Positions 1-11,701 of a DNA stretch of 64,000 bases are shown here, piece after piece (within the stretch, counting starts at the first letter, position 1; every line of letters starts with the position of its first letter). The position numbers were made by a program, and so were the translations under genes. This DNA comes from Micromonospora sp. MW-13 (GTDB taxonomy: Bacteria > Actinomycetota > Actinomycetes > Mycobacteriales > Micromonosporaceae): contig NZ_QKKX01000009.1 in NCBI RefSeq assembly GCF_003434305.1, positions 310,001-374,000 on the forward strand, read 5' to 3'. The notes under the pieces were generated by a model that had not been told where the DNA came from, ran no database searches, and was given only the letters and a program-made list of their open reading frames with translations.

Positions 1-843
1 GGGCGCACCGGGGGCCTGCTGGCCGAGCTGCCCGTCGAGCTGTACGCGGCCCGCTGGCGGGTCGCCTCCCGGCCGGGCCGGGACCTGCGCCGGGCGCGGG
101 ACCTGATGGAACGCGATCTCGACCAACTCGCCGAGCAGGCCGAGGAGTACGCAGGGACGGTCAAGGTGCAGGCGGCCGGCCCGTACACCCTGGCCGCCTC
201 GCTCGACCTGCCGATCGGCGGCCGGATGCTGCGCGACCCGGGCGCGGTGCGGGACCTCACCGGCTCCCTCGCCGAGGGGCTGCGCGGGCACGTCGCCGCT
301 GTCGCCCGCCGGCTGCCCCGGGCCACGGTGCTGCTCCAGCTCGACGAGCCGTCCCTGCCGGCCGTGCTGGCCGGGCGGGTGCCCACGGAGAGCGGCTTCG
401 GCACGTACCGTCCGGTGCCGCAGTCCGACGCGGCGGACCTGCTGCGCACCGTGGTCGAGGCGGTCGGGGTCCCGGTCGTGGTGCACTGCTGCGCGCCGGA
501 CCTCCCGCTGGAGCTGGTCCGCTCGGCCGGCGCCGCCGCGGTCGCGCTGGACCTGAGCCTGGTGAAGGACCTGGACCCGCTCGGCGAGGCGATCGACGCC
601 GGGCTCGGGCTGCTGGCCGGTGCCGCCCCGGCCACCCCGCCGCCGGACGGTCGCGCGCCGACCTCCGCCCAGGTCGCCGACCGGGTACGTCAGCTCTGGG
701 ACCGCCTCGGCTTTCCCCGCCGCCGGCTCACCGAGCAGGTGGTGGTCACCCCCGCCTGCGGCCTCGCCGGAGCCACCCCGCAGTACGTCCGGGCGGTGCT
801 CGCCGCATGCCGGGACGCGGGGCGGCGACTCGCCGAGGACTGA
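1..843 (+). CDS. Methionine synthase-like protein (cobalamin-independent, MetE C-terminal type), 5' end outside window
   Basis: The reading frame is open from the first base, so the start lies upstream; 280 residues are visible. The family moves a methyl group from a folate donor to homocysteine (or a related thiol) using a catalytic zinc. The likely zinc ligands are visible: a His-Cys pair in VVHCCAP (H162/C163 in visible numbering) and Cys253 in TPACGLAG, the usual C-terminal motif. LDEPSLP in the middle is also typical of the TIM-barrel fold. The short single-domain form, rather than the 750-residue MetE, is common in actinobacteria, and its substrate there is not settled. Confident on family, less so on reaction. 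Confidence 0.85.
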   Translation, partial: GRTGGLLAELPVELYAARWRVASRPGRDLRRARDLMERDLDQLAEQAEEYAGTVKVQAAGPYTLAASLDLPIGGRMLRDPGAVRDLTGSLAEGLRGHVAAVARRLPRATVLLQLDEPSLPAVLAGRVPTESGFGTYRPVPQSDAADLLRTVVEAVGVPVVVHCCAPDLPLELVRSAGAAAVALDLSLVKDLDPLGEAIDAGLGLLAGAAPATPPPDGRAPTSAQVADRVRQLWDRLGFPRRRLTEQVVVTPACGLAGATPQYVRAVLAACRDAGRRLAED

Positions 844-879
844 GGTTTCCTGTCGTACCCGGCGGGCAGAATGACGCCC

Positions 880-1248
880 ATGGTTGGACAACTGCGTTCT
901 ACGGTGATCGACTGCCCCGACCCCCGGGCCCTCGCGGCGTTCTACGCCGAGCTGCTGGGCCTGCCGGTGGCGGAGGAGGACTCCGAAGGCGACGAGTGGG
1001 TGGTGCTCGGCGGCCCGGCGGGCCGCCATCCCCGGCTCGCCTTCCAGCGGGCACCCGAGCTGCCCCCGCCGACCTGGCCCGACCCGGAGCGGCCCCAGCA
1101 GTTCCACCTCGACGTCACCGTCTCCGACATCGAGGCCGCCGAGAAGGCGGCGCTGGCCCTGGGCGCGCGGCGGCTGCCCGGCGAGGGCGAGGACTTCCGG
1201 GTCTACGCCGACCCAGCCGGTCACCCGTTCTGCCTCGTCTGGGAGTGA
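880..1248 (+). CDS. VOC (glyoxalase-like) family protein
   Basis: This 122-residue protein fits a small VOC-superfamily metalloenzyme or antibiotic-binding fold. It begins with a beta strand followed by DCPDPRALAAFYAELLGLPV, the standard first beta-alpha unit, and ends with DPAGHPFCLVWE, the standard last strand. Substrate cannot be assigned. The ATG at 880 was preferred over one at 871 because homologues normally start M-[IV]-G-Q-L-R; neither has a clear Shine-Dalgarno sequence. It lies 36 bp after the methionine synthase-like gene and may be cotranscribed with it. Confidence 0.8.
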   Translation: MVGQLRSTVIDCPDPRALAAFYAELLGLPVAEEDSEGDEWVVLGGPAGRHPRLAFQRAPELPPPTWPDPERPQQFHLDVTVSDIEAAEKAALALGARRLPGEGEDFRVYADPAGHPFCLVWE

Positions 1249-1284
1249 CCCGCGCTCCCGTAGCGGGGCTTGCTGCCGCCGGGC

Positions 1285-2298
1285 ATGATCATGGGGGTGA
1301 TCGACTCCTCGCTCCGGCGGGCCTCCGGCTCGCTCTTCGGCCTCGCCTACGGTGACGCGCTGGGCCGGCCGACCGAGTTCCTGACCGTCGCCGAGATCCA
1401 CCGCCGGTACGGCCCGTCCGGCCCGCGCGAGCTGGAGGGCGACCCGGCGCTGGTCACCGACGACACCCAGATGGCGCTCGCGGTGGGCTGGGCGCTGCAC
1501 GACGCGCCGGCGTTCACCCCGGAGGCGGTCGAGCCGCTGCTGCGGGAGCGCTTCCTGGCCTGGTCGGTCAGCCCGGACAACAACCGCGCCCCGGGGATGA
1601 CCTGCCTGCGGGCCTGCGCCGAGCTGTCCCGGGGGGTGCGCTGGCAGGAGGCGACCGTGGCCGGCTCGAAGGGCTGCGGCGCCAACATGCGGGTCACCCC
1701 GATCGGGCTGCTCCCCGTCGACCTGGACACCCTGGCCGGCCTCGCCCAGCTCCAGGCCGGGCTGACCCACGGCCACCCCACCGGGCTGGCCGCCAGCGAG
1801 CTGACCGCGTACGCGGTTCGGCTGCTGCGCGACGGTGCCGTCTTGGCCGAGCTGCCGGCGCTGCTCGCCGAGCGGGCCCGCGGGCAGCGCCGGGTCTACC
1901 GGGCGGACTGGCTCGGCGACCTGTGGCAGCGCCCGGGCGTGGACTCCCCGGAGGACTTCATCGCCCGTGGTTGGGACGAGTGCCTGGCCGTCCTGGGCCG
2001 GCTGAACACGACGCTCACCCGCCCCGACGACGGCGGCGACCCGTGCCGGCGGACCGGTGAGGGCTGGGTGGCCGAGGAGGCGCTGGCGACCGCGCTGCTC
2101 TGCGCGCTGTGGCACGCCGACGACCCGGTCGGCGCGCTGGCCCGGGGCGCCACCACCGCCGGCGACTCCGATTCGATCGCCGCCCTGGCCGGCGCCTTCG
2201 TCGGCGCCGCCCACGGCCTGTCCGCCTGGCCGAGAGCCTGGTCCACCCGCATCGAGTACGCCGACCAACTAACCACCCTAGCCACCCCCCACGACTAA
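1285..2298 (+). CDS. ADP-ribosylglycohydrolase family protein (DraG/ARH type)
   Basis: The 337-residue all-helical protein matches the ADP-ribosyl-glycohydrolase family, which removes ADP-ribose from proteins or small molecules using two magnesium ions. Metal-binding residues are visible: the N-terminal DDT at D59-T61 and the C-terminal GDSDSIAAL at 293-301. The N-terminal GSLFGLAYGDALGRPTEF is also characteristic. ATG at 1285 or 1291 could be the start; no good ribosome-binding site is seen before either. No ADP-ribosyltransferase partner gene is adjacent, so a general detoxifying or signalling role is inferred. Confidence 0.88.
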   Translation: MIMGVIDSSLRRASGSLFGLAYGDALGRPTEFLTVAEIHRRYGPSGPRELEGDPALVTDDTQMALAVGWALHDAPAFTPEAVEPLLRERFLAWSVSPDNNRAPGMTCLRACAELSRGVRWQEATVAGSKGCGANMRVTPIGLLPVDLDTLAGLAQLQAGLTHGHPTGLAASELTAYAVRLLRDGAVLAELPALLAERARGQRRVYRADWLGDLWQRPGVDSPEDFIARGWDECLAVLGRLNTTLTRPDDGGDPCRRTGEGWVAEEALATALLCALWHADDPVGALARGATTAGDSDSIAALAGAFVGAAHGLSAWPRAWSTRIEYADQLTTLATPHD

Positions 2299-2328
2299 CC
2301 CCCCACCCCACCCGACCAGCCCCGTTGA

Positions 2329-2895
2329 TCAAGAGGTGGGGAGGTGGGGGAGGGCGCGGAGTTGGCGCCAGAGGGCGGGGTCGCACCTGCCCGCGTGGTC
2401 CCGCAGGGCCGAGGTGGTGATCCGGATGGGTTCGCTGATGTCGAGGTAGCTGTCGTGGTCGGCGCCGGGGTCCCAGTCGCGGGTGGGGATGCGGACGTGG
2501 TCGTCCCGGTTGGACTTGTCCTGACTGGTGACCTTGAGCACGTCGACGCCCCGACCGTCGGCGCGCAGCACCACACAGGGGCGGACCTTCGAGCCGGTGC
2601 CGTCGGCGTACGGGACCTCGGCCCACCAGACCTCGCCGGGTCGGGGCGTGCCGGCGGGGGCCCGCTCGGCGGCGCGCGGCCGGGGCGGGGCGGCCGGTCG
2701 GCCCGGGGCCCGCGTGCCGGCGCCCCGGCCGGGGCGGGGGGCGGCGGACCCGGGGCGCGGTCGGTCCCGCTGCGGCCGGGGCCGGTCCCGCCGGGCGCGC
2801 TCGGGCCCGGAGTTCCGCCGGCGCCACTCGCTCCACGCCCAGCCCGCGACGACGGCCAGCACGATCGCCAGCGCCCAGAGCAGCCAGTCCGGCAT
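2329..2895 (-). CDS. Membrane-anchored PemK/MazF-family toxin-like protein
   Basis: The protein has 188 residues. Residues 4-20 form one hydrophobic helix, 25-82 are an Arg/Pro-rich linker, and 86-185 form a PemK/MazF fold (starts GEVWWAEVPYADG, then SKVRPCVVL, then VTSQDKS). MazF-type proteins are usually about 110-residue soluble mRNA endoribonucleases, so the membrane anchor and long basic linker are unusual. Start: ATG at 2895 with GGGGAGG five bases upstream. No antitoxin gene is next to it, so it may be a stand-alone nuclease or a non-toxic relative. It is convergent with the ADP-ribosylglycohydrolase and divergent from ligA. Confidence 0.82.
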   Translation of the reverse strand: MPDWLLWALAIVLAVVAGWAWSEWRRRNSGPERARRDRPRPQRDRPRPGSAAPRPGRGAGTRAPGRPAAPPRPRAAERAPAGTPRPGEVWWAEVPYADGTGSKVRPCVVLRADGRGVDVLKVTSQDKSNRDDHVRIPTRDWDPGADHDSYLDISEPIRITTSALRDHAGRCDPALWRQLRALPHLPTS

Positions 2896-2929
2896 CTGCG
2901 CCTCCCCATGTCCGGCGGCGGCCCCGGCA

Positions 2930-2963
2930 CCGCCGACGTGCGGCGATCCTCGCACGTCGGCGG
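2930..2963. promoter_or_regulatory. Perfect 13-bp inverted repeat between the PemK-like gene and ligA
   Basis: CCGCCGACGTGCG and its exact complement are separated by 8 bases. The repeat lies 35 bp upstream of the PemK-like start and 95 bp upstream of the ligA start, in the only divergent gap here. It could be an operator for either gene or a transcript hairpin; the sequence alone does not decide. Confidence 0.5.
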
Positions 2964-3033
2964 GGTGACGGCCCGCCGGGCGCGGCGGGCGGCCGGTGGA
3001 TTGTCCTACCCGGCCGATACGGTGCGGGGGTAG

Positions 3034-5361
<2,328 letters not shown>

Positions 5362-5381
5362 CCCGGTCCGCCGCCCCGGGC

Positions 5382-5473
5382 GACCCGGGCCGCAGTGCGC
5401 CACCGACCCGGGCCGTAGGGCGCCACCGACCTCGGCCGCAGTGCGCCACCGACCCGGGCCGCAGGGGCCGGGT
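5382..5473. repeat. Four tandem copies of a 23-bp unit downstream of ligA
   Basis: Units begin at 5382, 5405, 5428 and 5451, each of the form GACCCGGGCCGCAGTGCGCC plus ACC. Copies two and three differ from the first at one to three bases and the fourth decays after 15 bases. The array sits between ligA and the next gene and has no coding sense. It may act as a transcript end or be a simple expansion. The remaining gap to 5631 holds a more AT-rich stretch (5507-5580) that probably contains the promoter of the GGDEF-EAL gene. Confidence 0.8.
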
Positions 5474-5631
5474 CGCGGGTCGCGGGGCTTGACCGCACCT
5501 GGCCGCGTATACCAACTTAATTACGACTACGACCGATTCGTGGCTGTCGTCTCGGAAAAAGCGGCACCCAGGGCGTTTCATGGGGGCACGACGGGCGCAG
5601 GGCCCGCCGTGGCCACTGCCCGGGAGGTGCG

Positions 5632-8085
5632 ATGGCGGCCGCCGATCCGCGAAACTCCGTCCCGCCGGCACGGGTGACGTCCTTCTACGGCTTCGTCGCC
5701 GCCGTCGCGGCGCTGGCGCTGCTGGTCGCGGCCGGGCCGCTGGCCGCGCTGCCGGACCGGGTCGCCGCGCTGCCGGTGGCGTTCTGGACGATGGCGGCCC
5801 TCGCCGTGATCTGCGACGCGCGGCCGTTCGTGCCGCCGGGGCGCCGGCAGCCCTCGGCGGTCTTCCCGTCCACCTGCTTCACCTTCGCCATCCTGCTCGG
5901 CTGGGGGCTCGGTCCGGCCGTGGCGGTGCAGACGGTGGCGGTGGTCGTCTCGGGCTGGCGGATGGGGCACGCCGGCTGGCGGTCCGGCTTCAACGCCGCC
6001 CAGTACGCCTGCGCGCTGGCCGCCGCCGCCGCGGTCACCGGCCTGGGACCGGGCGGGATCTTCGGGGGCGGACACCTGGGCTGGCGGGACGTGCTGGCCG
6101 TCGGCGGGGCGGCGACGGCCTGGTTCGTGGCCAACTACGGCCTGGTCAGCACCGCCATCCGGCTGCGCTTCGGGGGCCGCTGGTGGCCCGGGGTCCGGTC
6201 GGGCCTGGGATACGAGCTGATCTCCACCGGGTCGCTGCTGCTGCTCGCCCCGGTGCTGGTGGCCGCCGCCCGGGCCAGCGCCGCGCTGATCCCGCTGGTG
6301 CTGGTGCCGCTGTTCGCGGTGTACCGGATGGCCCACCTCGCCGCCGAGCAGGAGCAGCTCGGCGCGCTCGACCCGCTCACCGGCCTGCCCAACCGCAAGG
6401 CGCTGCTCGCGGAGGTCGCCGAGCAGGTCCACCTGCACGCCGAGCGGGCCGCCCGGGGCGATCAGGACGCCCACCTGGCGCTGCTGCTGATCGACCTGGA
6501 CCGGTTCAAGAACGTCAACGACGCGCTCGGTCACGCCGTGGGCGACCGGCTGCTGGTCGAGGTGAGCGCCCGGCTGGCCGGCGCGGTGGCGGACCGGGAC
6601 CTGCTCGCCCGCCTCGGCGGGGACGAGTTCGCCATCGTCAGCACCGGGCTGACCGGGGTCGACGCCGCCCGGGAGACCGCCGAGCGGCTGGTGGCCGCGC
6701 TCGCCGAGCCGGTGGCGCTGGACGGGCTGCCGCTGGACGTCGGCGGCTCCATCGGCATCGCGATCTACCCCGAGCACGGGGAGGACTTCGCCACCCTGAT
6801 GCGCCACGCCGACGTGGCGATGTACGACGCCAAGCAGCGCAGCGACACCGTCGCCGTGTACGCCGCCGAGTCCGACCACAACTCCGCCGAGCGGCTGGGT
6901 CTGCTGGCCGACCTGCGGCGCGTACTCGAATCGGGGCCGGCGGGGCGGGACGACGGTCGGGTGGCGGGCGGGGTGCGCGGCGGGGACGGCGCCGCGTTGC
7001 CGTCCGCCCTCGCCCCGGCGGTCGCCGGCCGTGGCGGCGCGGGCGGCTCGACCGACGGGTCGACCCGGTGGGGCGCCCGCCGGCGCCGGGAGCGCCCGGG
7101 GCAGGCCCACCCCGACGAGCTGATCCACCGGATCGTCACCGCCGCCGACCCGATCCGTCGGCGGGCCGCCGCGACCGGCGCCGGGCCGGAGCAGCCGGTC
7201 GAACCGGGCGGCGGGGCAACGGAGGCGGATTCCGGGACCGGGCCGGAGCCCGGGGCAGGGTACGCGGAGCCGGCCGGCCGGCCGGCGGGGCCGGACGAGC
7301 CGGGCGACCCCGGCGAGATCACCATGTACTACCAGCCGCAGGTCGCCATCGCCACCGGGGAGGTGGTGGGCGTGGAGGCGCTGCTGCGCTGGCGGCATCC
7401 GCGCCGGGGGATGGTCGACCCGGAGGAGCTGATCCGGGTCGCCGAGCAGAGCGCGGTGATGCGGCTGCTCACCCGCCGGGTGGTCGACGACGTGGTGGAG
7501 CAGTTGGCGAAGTGGTCGGCGGCCGGGATCACCCTGCGGGCGGCGCTCAACGTCAGCGTCCGGGACCTGCACACCGGCGAGATCGCCGACCAGATCGCCG
7601 ACCGGCTGGCCCGGTTCGGCGTCCGGCCGGAGCGGCTGCAACTGGAGATCACCGAGGGCGCGCTGATGGCCGATCCGCGCCGGGTGCTGGCCACCATCTC
7701 CCGGCTGCACGGCATCGGGGTGGCCATCGCGCTGGACGACTTCGGCACCGGGTACTCGTCGATGCAGCACCTGCGCCGGCTTCCGCTGTCCGAGGTGAAG
7801 GTGGACCGGTCGTTCGTGCTCGGGATGGTCGAGGACGCGGACGACGCCGCGATCGTCCGGTCGATGATCGAGCTGGCCGGGGCGCTCGGGCTTCGGGTCG
7901 TCGCGGAGGGGGTGGAGGACGAGCGGACCTGGCGGCTGCTGCACGCCGCCGGCTGCGACGTGGCGCAGGGCTGGTTCTACGCCCGGCCGATGCCGGCCGA
8001 GGAGTTGGCCGCGTGGCTCGCCCGGTACCGGCCGCTGCGGCCGGCCGCGCGGGAGGCGGAGAGCCGGCCCCCGCACATCCGCTGA
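5632..8085 (+). CDS. Membrane GGDEF-EAL protein (cyclic di-GMP turnover)
   Basis: Residues 15-240 or so make a multi-helix membrane region. It is followed by a diguanylate cyclase domain with intact GGDEF (329-333) and a phosphodiesterase domain with intact EAL (582-584). Other EAL catalytic residues are present ([38 protein letters not shown]), so it should hydrolyse cyclic di-GMP and may also make it. The product-inhibition RxxD site before GGDEF is absent (ADRD instead). An unusually long, low-complexity Gly/Ala/Arg/Pro linker of about 130 residues (430-560) separates the domains. The ATG is preceded by GGGAGGTGCG. Confidence 0.93.
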   Translation: MAAADPRNSVPPARVTSFYGFVAAVAALALLVAAGPLAALPDRVAALPVAFWTMAALAVICDARPFVPPGRRQPSAVFPSTCFTFAILLGWGLGPAVAVQTVAVVVSGWRMGHAGWRSGFNAAQYACALAAAAAVTGLGPGGIFGGGHLGWRDVLAVGGAATAWFVANYGLVSTAIRLRFGGRWWPGVRSGLGYELISTGSLLLLAPVLVAAARASAALIPLVLVPLFAVYRMAHLAAEQEQLGALDPLTGLPNRKALLAEVAEQVHLHAERAARGDQDAHLALLLIDLDRFKNVNDALGHAVGDRLLVEVSARLAGAVADRDLLARLGGDEFAIVSTGLTGVDAARETAERLVAALAEPVALDGLPLDVGGSIGIAIYPEHGEDFATLMRHADVAMYDAKQRSDTVAVYAAESDHNSAERLGLLADLRRVLESGPAGRDDGRVAGGVRGGDGAALPSALAPAVAGRGGAGGSTDGSTRWGARRRRERPGQAHPDELIHRIVTAADPIRRRAAATGAGPEQPVEPGGGATEADSGTGPEPGAGYAEPAGRPAGPDEPGDPGEITMYYQPQVAIATGEVVGVEALLRWRHPRRGMVDPEELIRVAEQSAVMRLLTRRVVDDVVEQLAKWSAAGITLRAALNVSVRDLHTGEIADQIADRLARFGVRPERLQLEITEGALMADPRRVLATISRLHGIGVAIALDDFGTGYSSMQHLRRLPLSEVKVDRSFVLGMVEDADDAAIVRSMIELAGALGLRVVAEGVEDERTWRLLHAAGCDVAQGWFYARPMPAEELAAWLARYRPLRPAAREAESRPPHIR

Positions 8086-8094
8086 CCCGCCGAC

Positions 8095-8146
8095 CCCGCA
8101 CGTCCGCCGGCCCTGCGGCCCCCGCACGTCCGCCGGCCCTGCGGCC
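8095..8146. repeat. Two perfect 26-bp direct repeats upstream of gatC
   Basis: The segments 8095-8120 and 8121-8146 are identical and adjacent, each reading CCCGCACGTCCGCCGGCCCT and then GCGGCC. They lie just after the GGDEF-EAL stop codon and 150 bp before gatC. The same CCCGCAC(A/G)TCCGC word also ends the preceding gene, so the array probably grew from that coding end. Function unknown. Confidence 0.8.
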
Positions 8147-8300
8147 CGCCGGCACCCGGGCGTCGGAGGGCCGGAGGGGGAGTCGGGGACGCCGGGCCGG
8201 TGCTGGACAATAGACTCGCTCCGGTCACCGCACGTCATCGTCAATCCGACGCGCGGCGGGCCACCGCCAGAACAGCACGACAGCCACGAAGGGGGCACTG

Positions 8301-8606
8301 ATGGCCGCCATCTCCCGCGAGGAGGTCGCGCACCTGGCGCGACTGTCGCGGCTCGCCGTCACGGAGGAGGAGCTGGACACCTTCGCCGGCCAGCTCGACA
8401 CGATCCTCCAGGCGGTCGCCCAGGTCGGCGAGGTCACCGCGGCGGACATTCCGCCGACCTCCCACTCCGTACCGCTGACGAACGTGCTGCGCGAGGACGT
8501 GGTGGTGCCGGGCCTGACCCCGGCGGAGGCCCTGTCGGGCGCGCCCGACGCGGAGGAACAGCGGTTCCGCGTCCCGCGGATCCTGGACGAGGATGTGGCG
8601 TCGTGA
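8301..8606 (+). CDS. gatC: Asp/Glu-tRNA(Asn/Gln) amidotransferase subunit GatC
   Basis: GatC is a small subunit of 101 residues that wraps around GatA and stabilises the GatCAB complex, which converts misacylated Glu-tRNA(Gln) or Asp-tRNA(Asn) to the correct form. The typical start [17 protein letters not shown] and the C-terminal FRVPRIL(D/E) are both present. The ATG has GAAGGGGG upstream. It is the first gene of gatC-gatA-gatB and overlaps gatA by 4 bp. Confidence 0.96.
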   Translation: MAAISREEVAHLARLSRLAVTEEELDTFAGQLDTILQAVAQVGEVTAADIPPTSHSVPLTNVLREDVVVPGLTPAEALSGAPDAEEQRFRVPRILDEDVAS

Positions 8607-10078
8607 CTGACCTGACCAAGCTGACCGCCGTCGAGATCGCCGGTCTCGTGGCCGGCGGGGAGACCTCGGCCGTCGAGGTGACCCGGGCCCACCTGGACCG
8701 GATCGCCGCCGTCGAGGACCGGGTGCACGCCTTCCTGCACGTCGACGCCGACGGCGCGCTCGCCGCCGCGCGCGCGGTCGACGAGCGCCGGGCGGCCGGC
8801 GAGGAACTGGGCCCGCTGGCCGGCGTCCCGGTGGCCGTCAAGGACGTGCTGACCACCAAGGGCGTGCCGACCACCGTCGGGTCGAAGATCCTTGAGGGCT
8901 GGCGCCCGCCGTACGACGCGACGATCGTGCAGCGGCTGCGGGCCGCCGGCACGGTGATGCTCGGCAAGACCAACATGGACGAGTTCGCCATGGGCTCCTC
9001 CACGGAGTACTCGGCGTACGGGCCGTCCCGCAACCCGTGGGACACCGACCGCATCCCGGGCGGCTCCGGTGGCGGCAGCGCCGCCGCGCTGGCCGCGTAC
9101 GAGGCGCCGCTGGCGATCGGCTCGGACACCGGCGGCTCGATCCGCCAGCCGGGTGCGGTCACCGGCACCGTCGGGGCGAAGCCCACCTACGGCGGCACCT
9201 CCCGGTACGGCCTGGTGGCGTTCTCCTCCTCGCTGGACACCCCGGGCCCGTGCGCGCGTACGGTGCTGGACGCGGCGCTGCTGCACGCGGCGATCGGCGG
9301 CCACGACCCGCGCGACTCCACCTCCATCCCGCAGCCGGTGCCCGACGTGGTGGCCGCCGCGCGGCTCGGCGCGACCGGCGACCTGACCGGCGTGCGGCTG
9401 GGCGTGGTCACCGAGTTCTCCGGCGAGGGCGGCGAGCCGGGCGTGACGGCCGCGTTCCGCGAGTCCGTCGACGCCCTGGCCAAGCTCGGCGCGGAGATCG
9501 TCGAGATCTCCTGCCCGCACTTCAAGTACGCCCTCCCGGCGTACTACCTGATCGCGCCGAGCGAGTGCTCCTCGAACCTGGCCCGGTTCGACGGCGTCCG
9601 GTTCGGGCTGCGGGAGGGCGACGACGGCAACCGGTCGCTGGAGGAGGTCATGTCGCTGACCCGGGACGTCGGCTTCGGCTCCGAGGTCAAGCGCCGGATC
9701 ATGCTCGGCACGTACGCCCTCTCCTCGGGCTACTACGACGCCTACTACGGGCAGGCGCAGAAGGTCCGGACCCTGATCACCCGGGACTTCACCGCCGCGT
9801 TCGAGCGGGTCGACGCGCTGATCTCGCCGACCACGCCGTTCGTGGCGTTCCCGATCGGCGCGCGCACCGCCGACCCGTACCAGATGTACCTGGCCGACCT
9901 GTACACCATCCCGGCCAACCTGTACGGCGGGCCGGGCATCTCGGTGCCGTGCGGGCTCGCCGACGGGCTGCCCGTCGGGCTCCAGGTGATGGCCCCGACG
10001 ATGGCCGACGACCGGATGTACCGGGTCGCCGCCGCGCTGGAGTCCGCGGTCGGTACGTTCACCCCACCGGCACTGTAG
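8603..10078 (+). CDS. gatA: Glutamyl-tRNA(Gln) amidotransferase subunit GatA
   Basis: GatA is the amidase that releases ammonia from glutamine for tRNA-dependent transamidation. All three catalytic residues can be placed: K80 in VAVKDVLT, S155 in GGSGGGS and S179 in [10 protein letters not shown], at the spacing expected for GatA. Length is 491 residues, normal for the family. The GTG start overlaps the gatC stop (GTGA), implying translational coupling, and gatB follows after 12 bp. Confidence 0.97.
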   Translation: MTDLTKLTAVEIAGLVAGGETSAVEVTRAHLDRIAAVEDRVHAFLHVDADGALAAARAVDERRAAGEELGPLAGVPVAVKDVLTTKGVPTTVGSKILEGWRPPYDATIVQRLRAAGTVMLGKTNMDEFAMGSSTEYSAYGPSRNPWDTDRIPGGSGGGSAAALAAYEAPLAIGSDTGGSIRQPGAVTGTVGAKPTYGGTSRYGLVAFSSSLDTPGPCARTVLDAALLHAAIGGHDPRDSTSIPQPVPDVVAAARLGATGDLTGVRLGVVTEFSGEGGEPGVTAAFRESVDALAKLGAEIVEISCPHFKYALPAYYLIAPSECSSNLARFDGVRFGLREGDDGNRSLEEVMSLTRDVGFGSEVKRRIMLGTYALSSGYYDAYYGQAQKVRTLITRDFTAAFERVDALISPTTPFVAFPIGARTADPYQMYLADLYTIPANLYGGPGISVPCGLADGLPVGLQVMAPTMADDRMYRVAAALESAVGTFTPPAL

Positions 10079-10090
10079 GTAGGAGCACCG

Positions 10091-11590
10091 ATGACGACCA
10101 CCCTGCCCGCGTACGACGACGTCGTCGCGCGCTACGAACCGGTGATCGGCCTGGAGACCCACGTCGAGCTGGGCACGAACACGAAGATGTTCTGCGGCTG
10201 CCCGACCGACTTCGGCGGCGAGCCGAACACCCGGGTCTGCCCGGTCTGCCTCGGCCTGCCCGGCTCGCTGCCGGTGGCGAACAAGGCGGCCATCGAGGCG
10301 ACGATCCGGATCGGCCTGGCGCTGAACTGCTCCATCGCGCAGTGGTGCCGGTTCGCCCGGAAGAACTACTTCTACCCGGACATGCCGAAGAACTTCCAGA
10401 TCAGCCAGTACGACGAGCCGCTCTGCGTCGACGGGTACCTCGACGTGGAGGTGAACGGCGAGCTGGTCCGGATCGGCATCGAGCGGGTGCACCTGGAGGA
10501 GGACACCGGCAAGACGCTGCACGTCGGCGGCGCCACCGGCCGGATCCACGGGGCGACCGAGTCGCTGGTCGACTACAACCGGGCCGGCATCCCGCTGGTG
10601 GAGATCGTCACCAAGCCGGTCCCCGGCATCGGTGCGCTCGCCCCCGAGGTGGCCCGGGCGTACGTCGCCGAGCTGCGCGACGTGATCCGCTCCCTGGGCG
10701 TCTCCGACGTGCGGATGGAGGAGGGTTCGCTGCGCTGCGACGTGAACACCTCCCTCAACCTTCCCGGCGAGGAGTGGGGCACCCGCACCGAGACGAAGAA
10801 CGTCAACTCGCTGCGCTCGGTGGAGCGGGCGGTCCGCTCGGAGATGCTGCGCCAGGCGTCGGTGCTCGACGCGGGCGGCCGGATCACCCAGGAGACCCGG
10901 CACTTCCAGGAGGACACCGGGGACACCCGGCCGGGCCGGTCCAAGGAGACCGCCACCGACTACCGGTACTTCCCGGAGCCGGACCTGGTGCCGCTCGCCC
11001 CGGACACCGCGTGGGTGGCCGAGCTGAAGGCCGCCCTGCCGGAGCTGCCCCGCCTGCACCGCCGCCGGCTCCAGCAGGACTGGGGCCTGTCCGACGCCGA
11101 CATGCAGTCGGTGCTCAACGCCGGCGCGGTCGAGCTGATCGAGGCCACCGTGGCCGCCGGGGCCACCCCCGCCGGCGCCCGCAAGTGGTGGCTGGGCGAG
11201 CTGTCCCGGCGGGCCAACGAGGCCGGCATCGAGCTGGCCGACGTCGGGGCCACCCCGACCCAGGTCGCCGAGCTCCAGGGCCTGGTCGACGCCGGTAAGC
11301 TCAACGACAAGCTGGCCCGGACCGTCCTGGAGGGCGTGGTGGCCGGTGAGGGCTCACCCACCCAGATCATGACCAACCGGGGCCTGGAGGTCGTCTCCGA
11401 CACCGGCGCGCTCACCGCCGCCGTGGACGAGGCGATCGCCGCGAACCCGCAGATCGCCGAGAAGATCCACAGCGGCAAGGTCGCGGCGGCCGGCGCGCTG
11501 GTCGGCGCGGTCATGAAGACCACCCGCGGCCAGGCCGACGCCAAGACCGTCCGCGAGCTGATCCTGGAGCGCCTCGGCGTCCAGGGCTGA
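10091..11590 (+). CDS. gatB: Aspartyl/glutamyl-tRNA amidotransferase subunit GatB
   Basis: GatB binds the misacylated tRNA and carries the kinase site that activates the acyl group before amidation. The family signature [17 protein letters not shown] is visible near residue 160, and a C-terminal YqeY-like helical tail (residues about 350-498) is present. The protein is 499 residues. The ATG start follows GTAGGAGCACCG, a good ribosome-binding site. It is the last gene of the gatCAB operon, which ends at a strong hairpin. Confidence 0.97.
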   Translation: MTTTLPAYDDVVARYEPVIGLETHVELGTNTKMFCGCPTDFGGEPNTRVCPVCLGLPGSLPVANKAAIEATIRIGLALNCSIAQWCRFARKNYFYPDMPKNFQISQYDEPLCVDGYLDVEVNGELVRIGIERVHLEEDTGKTLHVGGATGRIHGATESLVDYNRAGIPLVEIVTKPVPGIGALAPEVARAYVAELRDVIRSLGVSDVRMEEGSLRCDVNTSLNLPGEEWGTRTETKNVNSLRSVERAVRSEMLRQASVLDAGGRITQETRHFQEDTGDTRPGRSKETATDYRYFPEPDLVPLAPDTAWVAELKAALPELPRLHRRRLQQDWGLSDADMQSVLNAGAVELIEATVAAGATPAGARKWWLGELSRRANEAGIELADVGATPTQVAELQGLVDAGKLNDKLARTVLEGVVAGEGSPTQIMTNRGLEVVSDTGALTAAVDEAIAANPQIAEKIHSGKVAAAGALVGAVMKTTRGQADAKTVRELILERLGVQG

Positions 11591-11595
11591 CCCCC

Positions 11596-11630
11596 GGGAG
11601 GGCCGCCGCCGAGCGGGCGGCGGCCCTCCC
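11596..11630 (+). terminator. Strong hairpin terminator after gatB
   Basis: A perfect 15-bp stem (GGGAGGGCCGCCGCC with its complement) closes a 5-base loop (GAGCG), starting 5 bases after the gatB stop. There is no long T-run, as is common for actinobacterial terminators. Confidence 0.85.
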
Positions 11631-11701
11631 GCCTTCTTCGAGTACGCGGCCCCCGCACCCCCTCGCGAGGGCGTCAACGGCGACGCCCGGATGGAGCCAC
11701 C

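Noticed and set aside
5382..5473. Possible CRISPR array
   Set aside because: Units are directly adjacent with no spacers, and no cas gene is present; the same holds for the repeats at 8095 and 18742.
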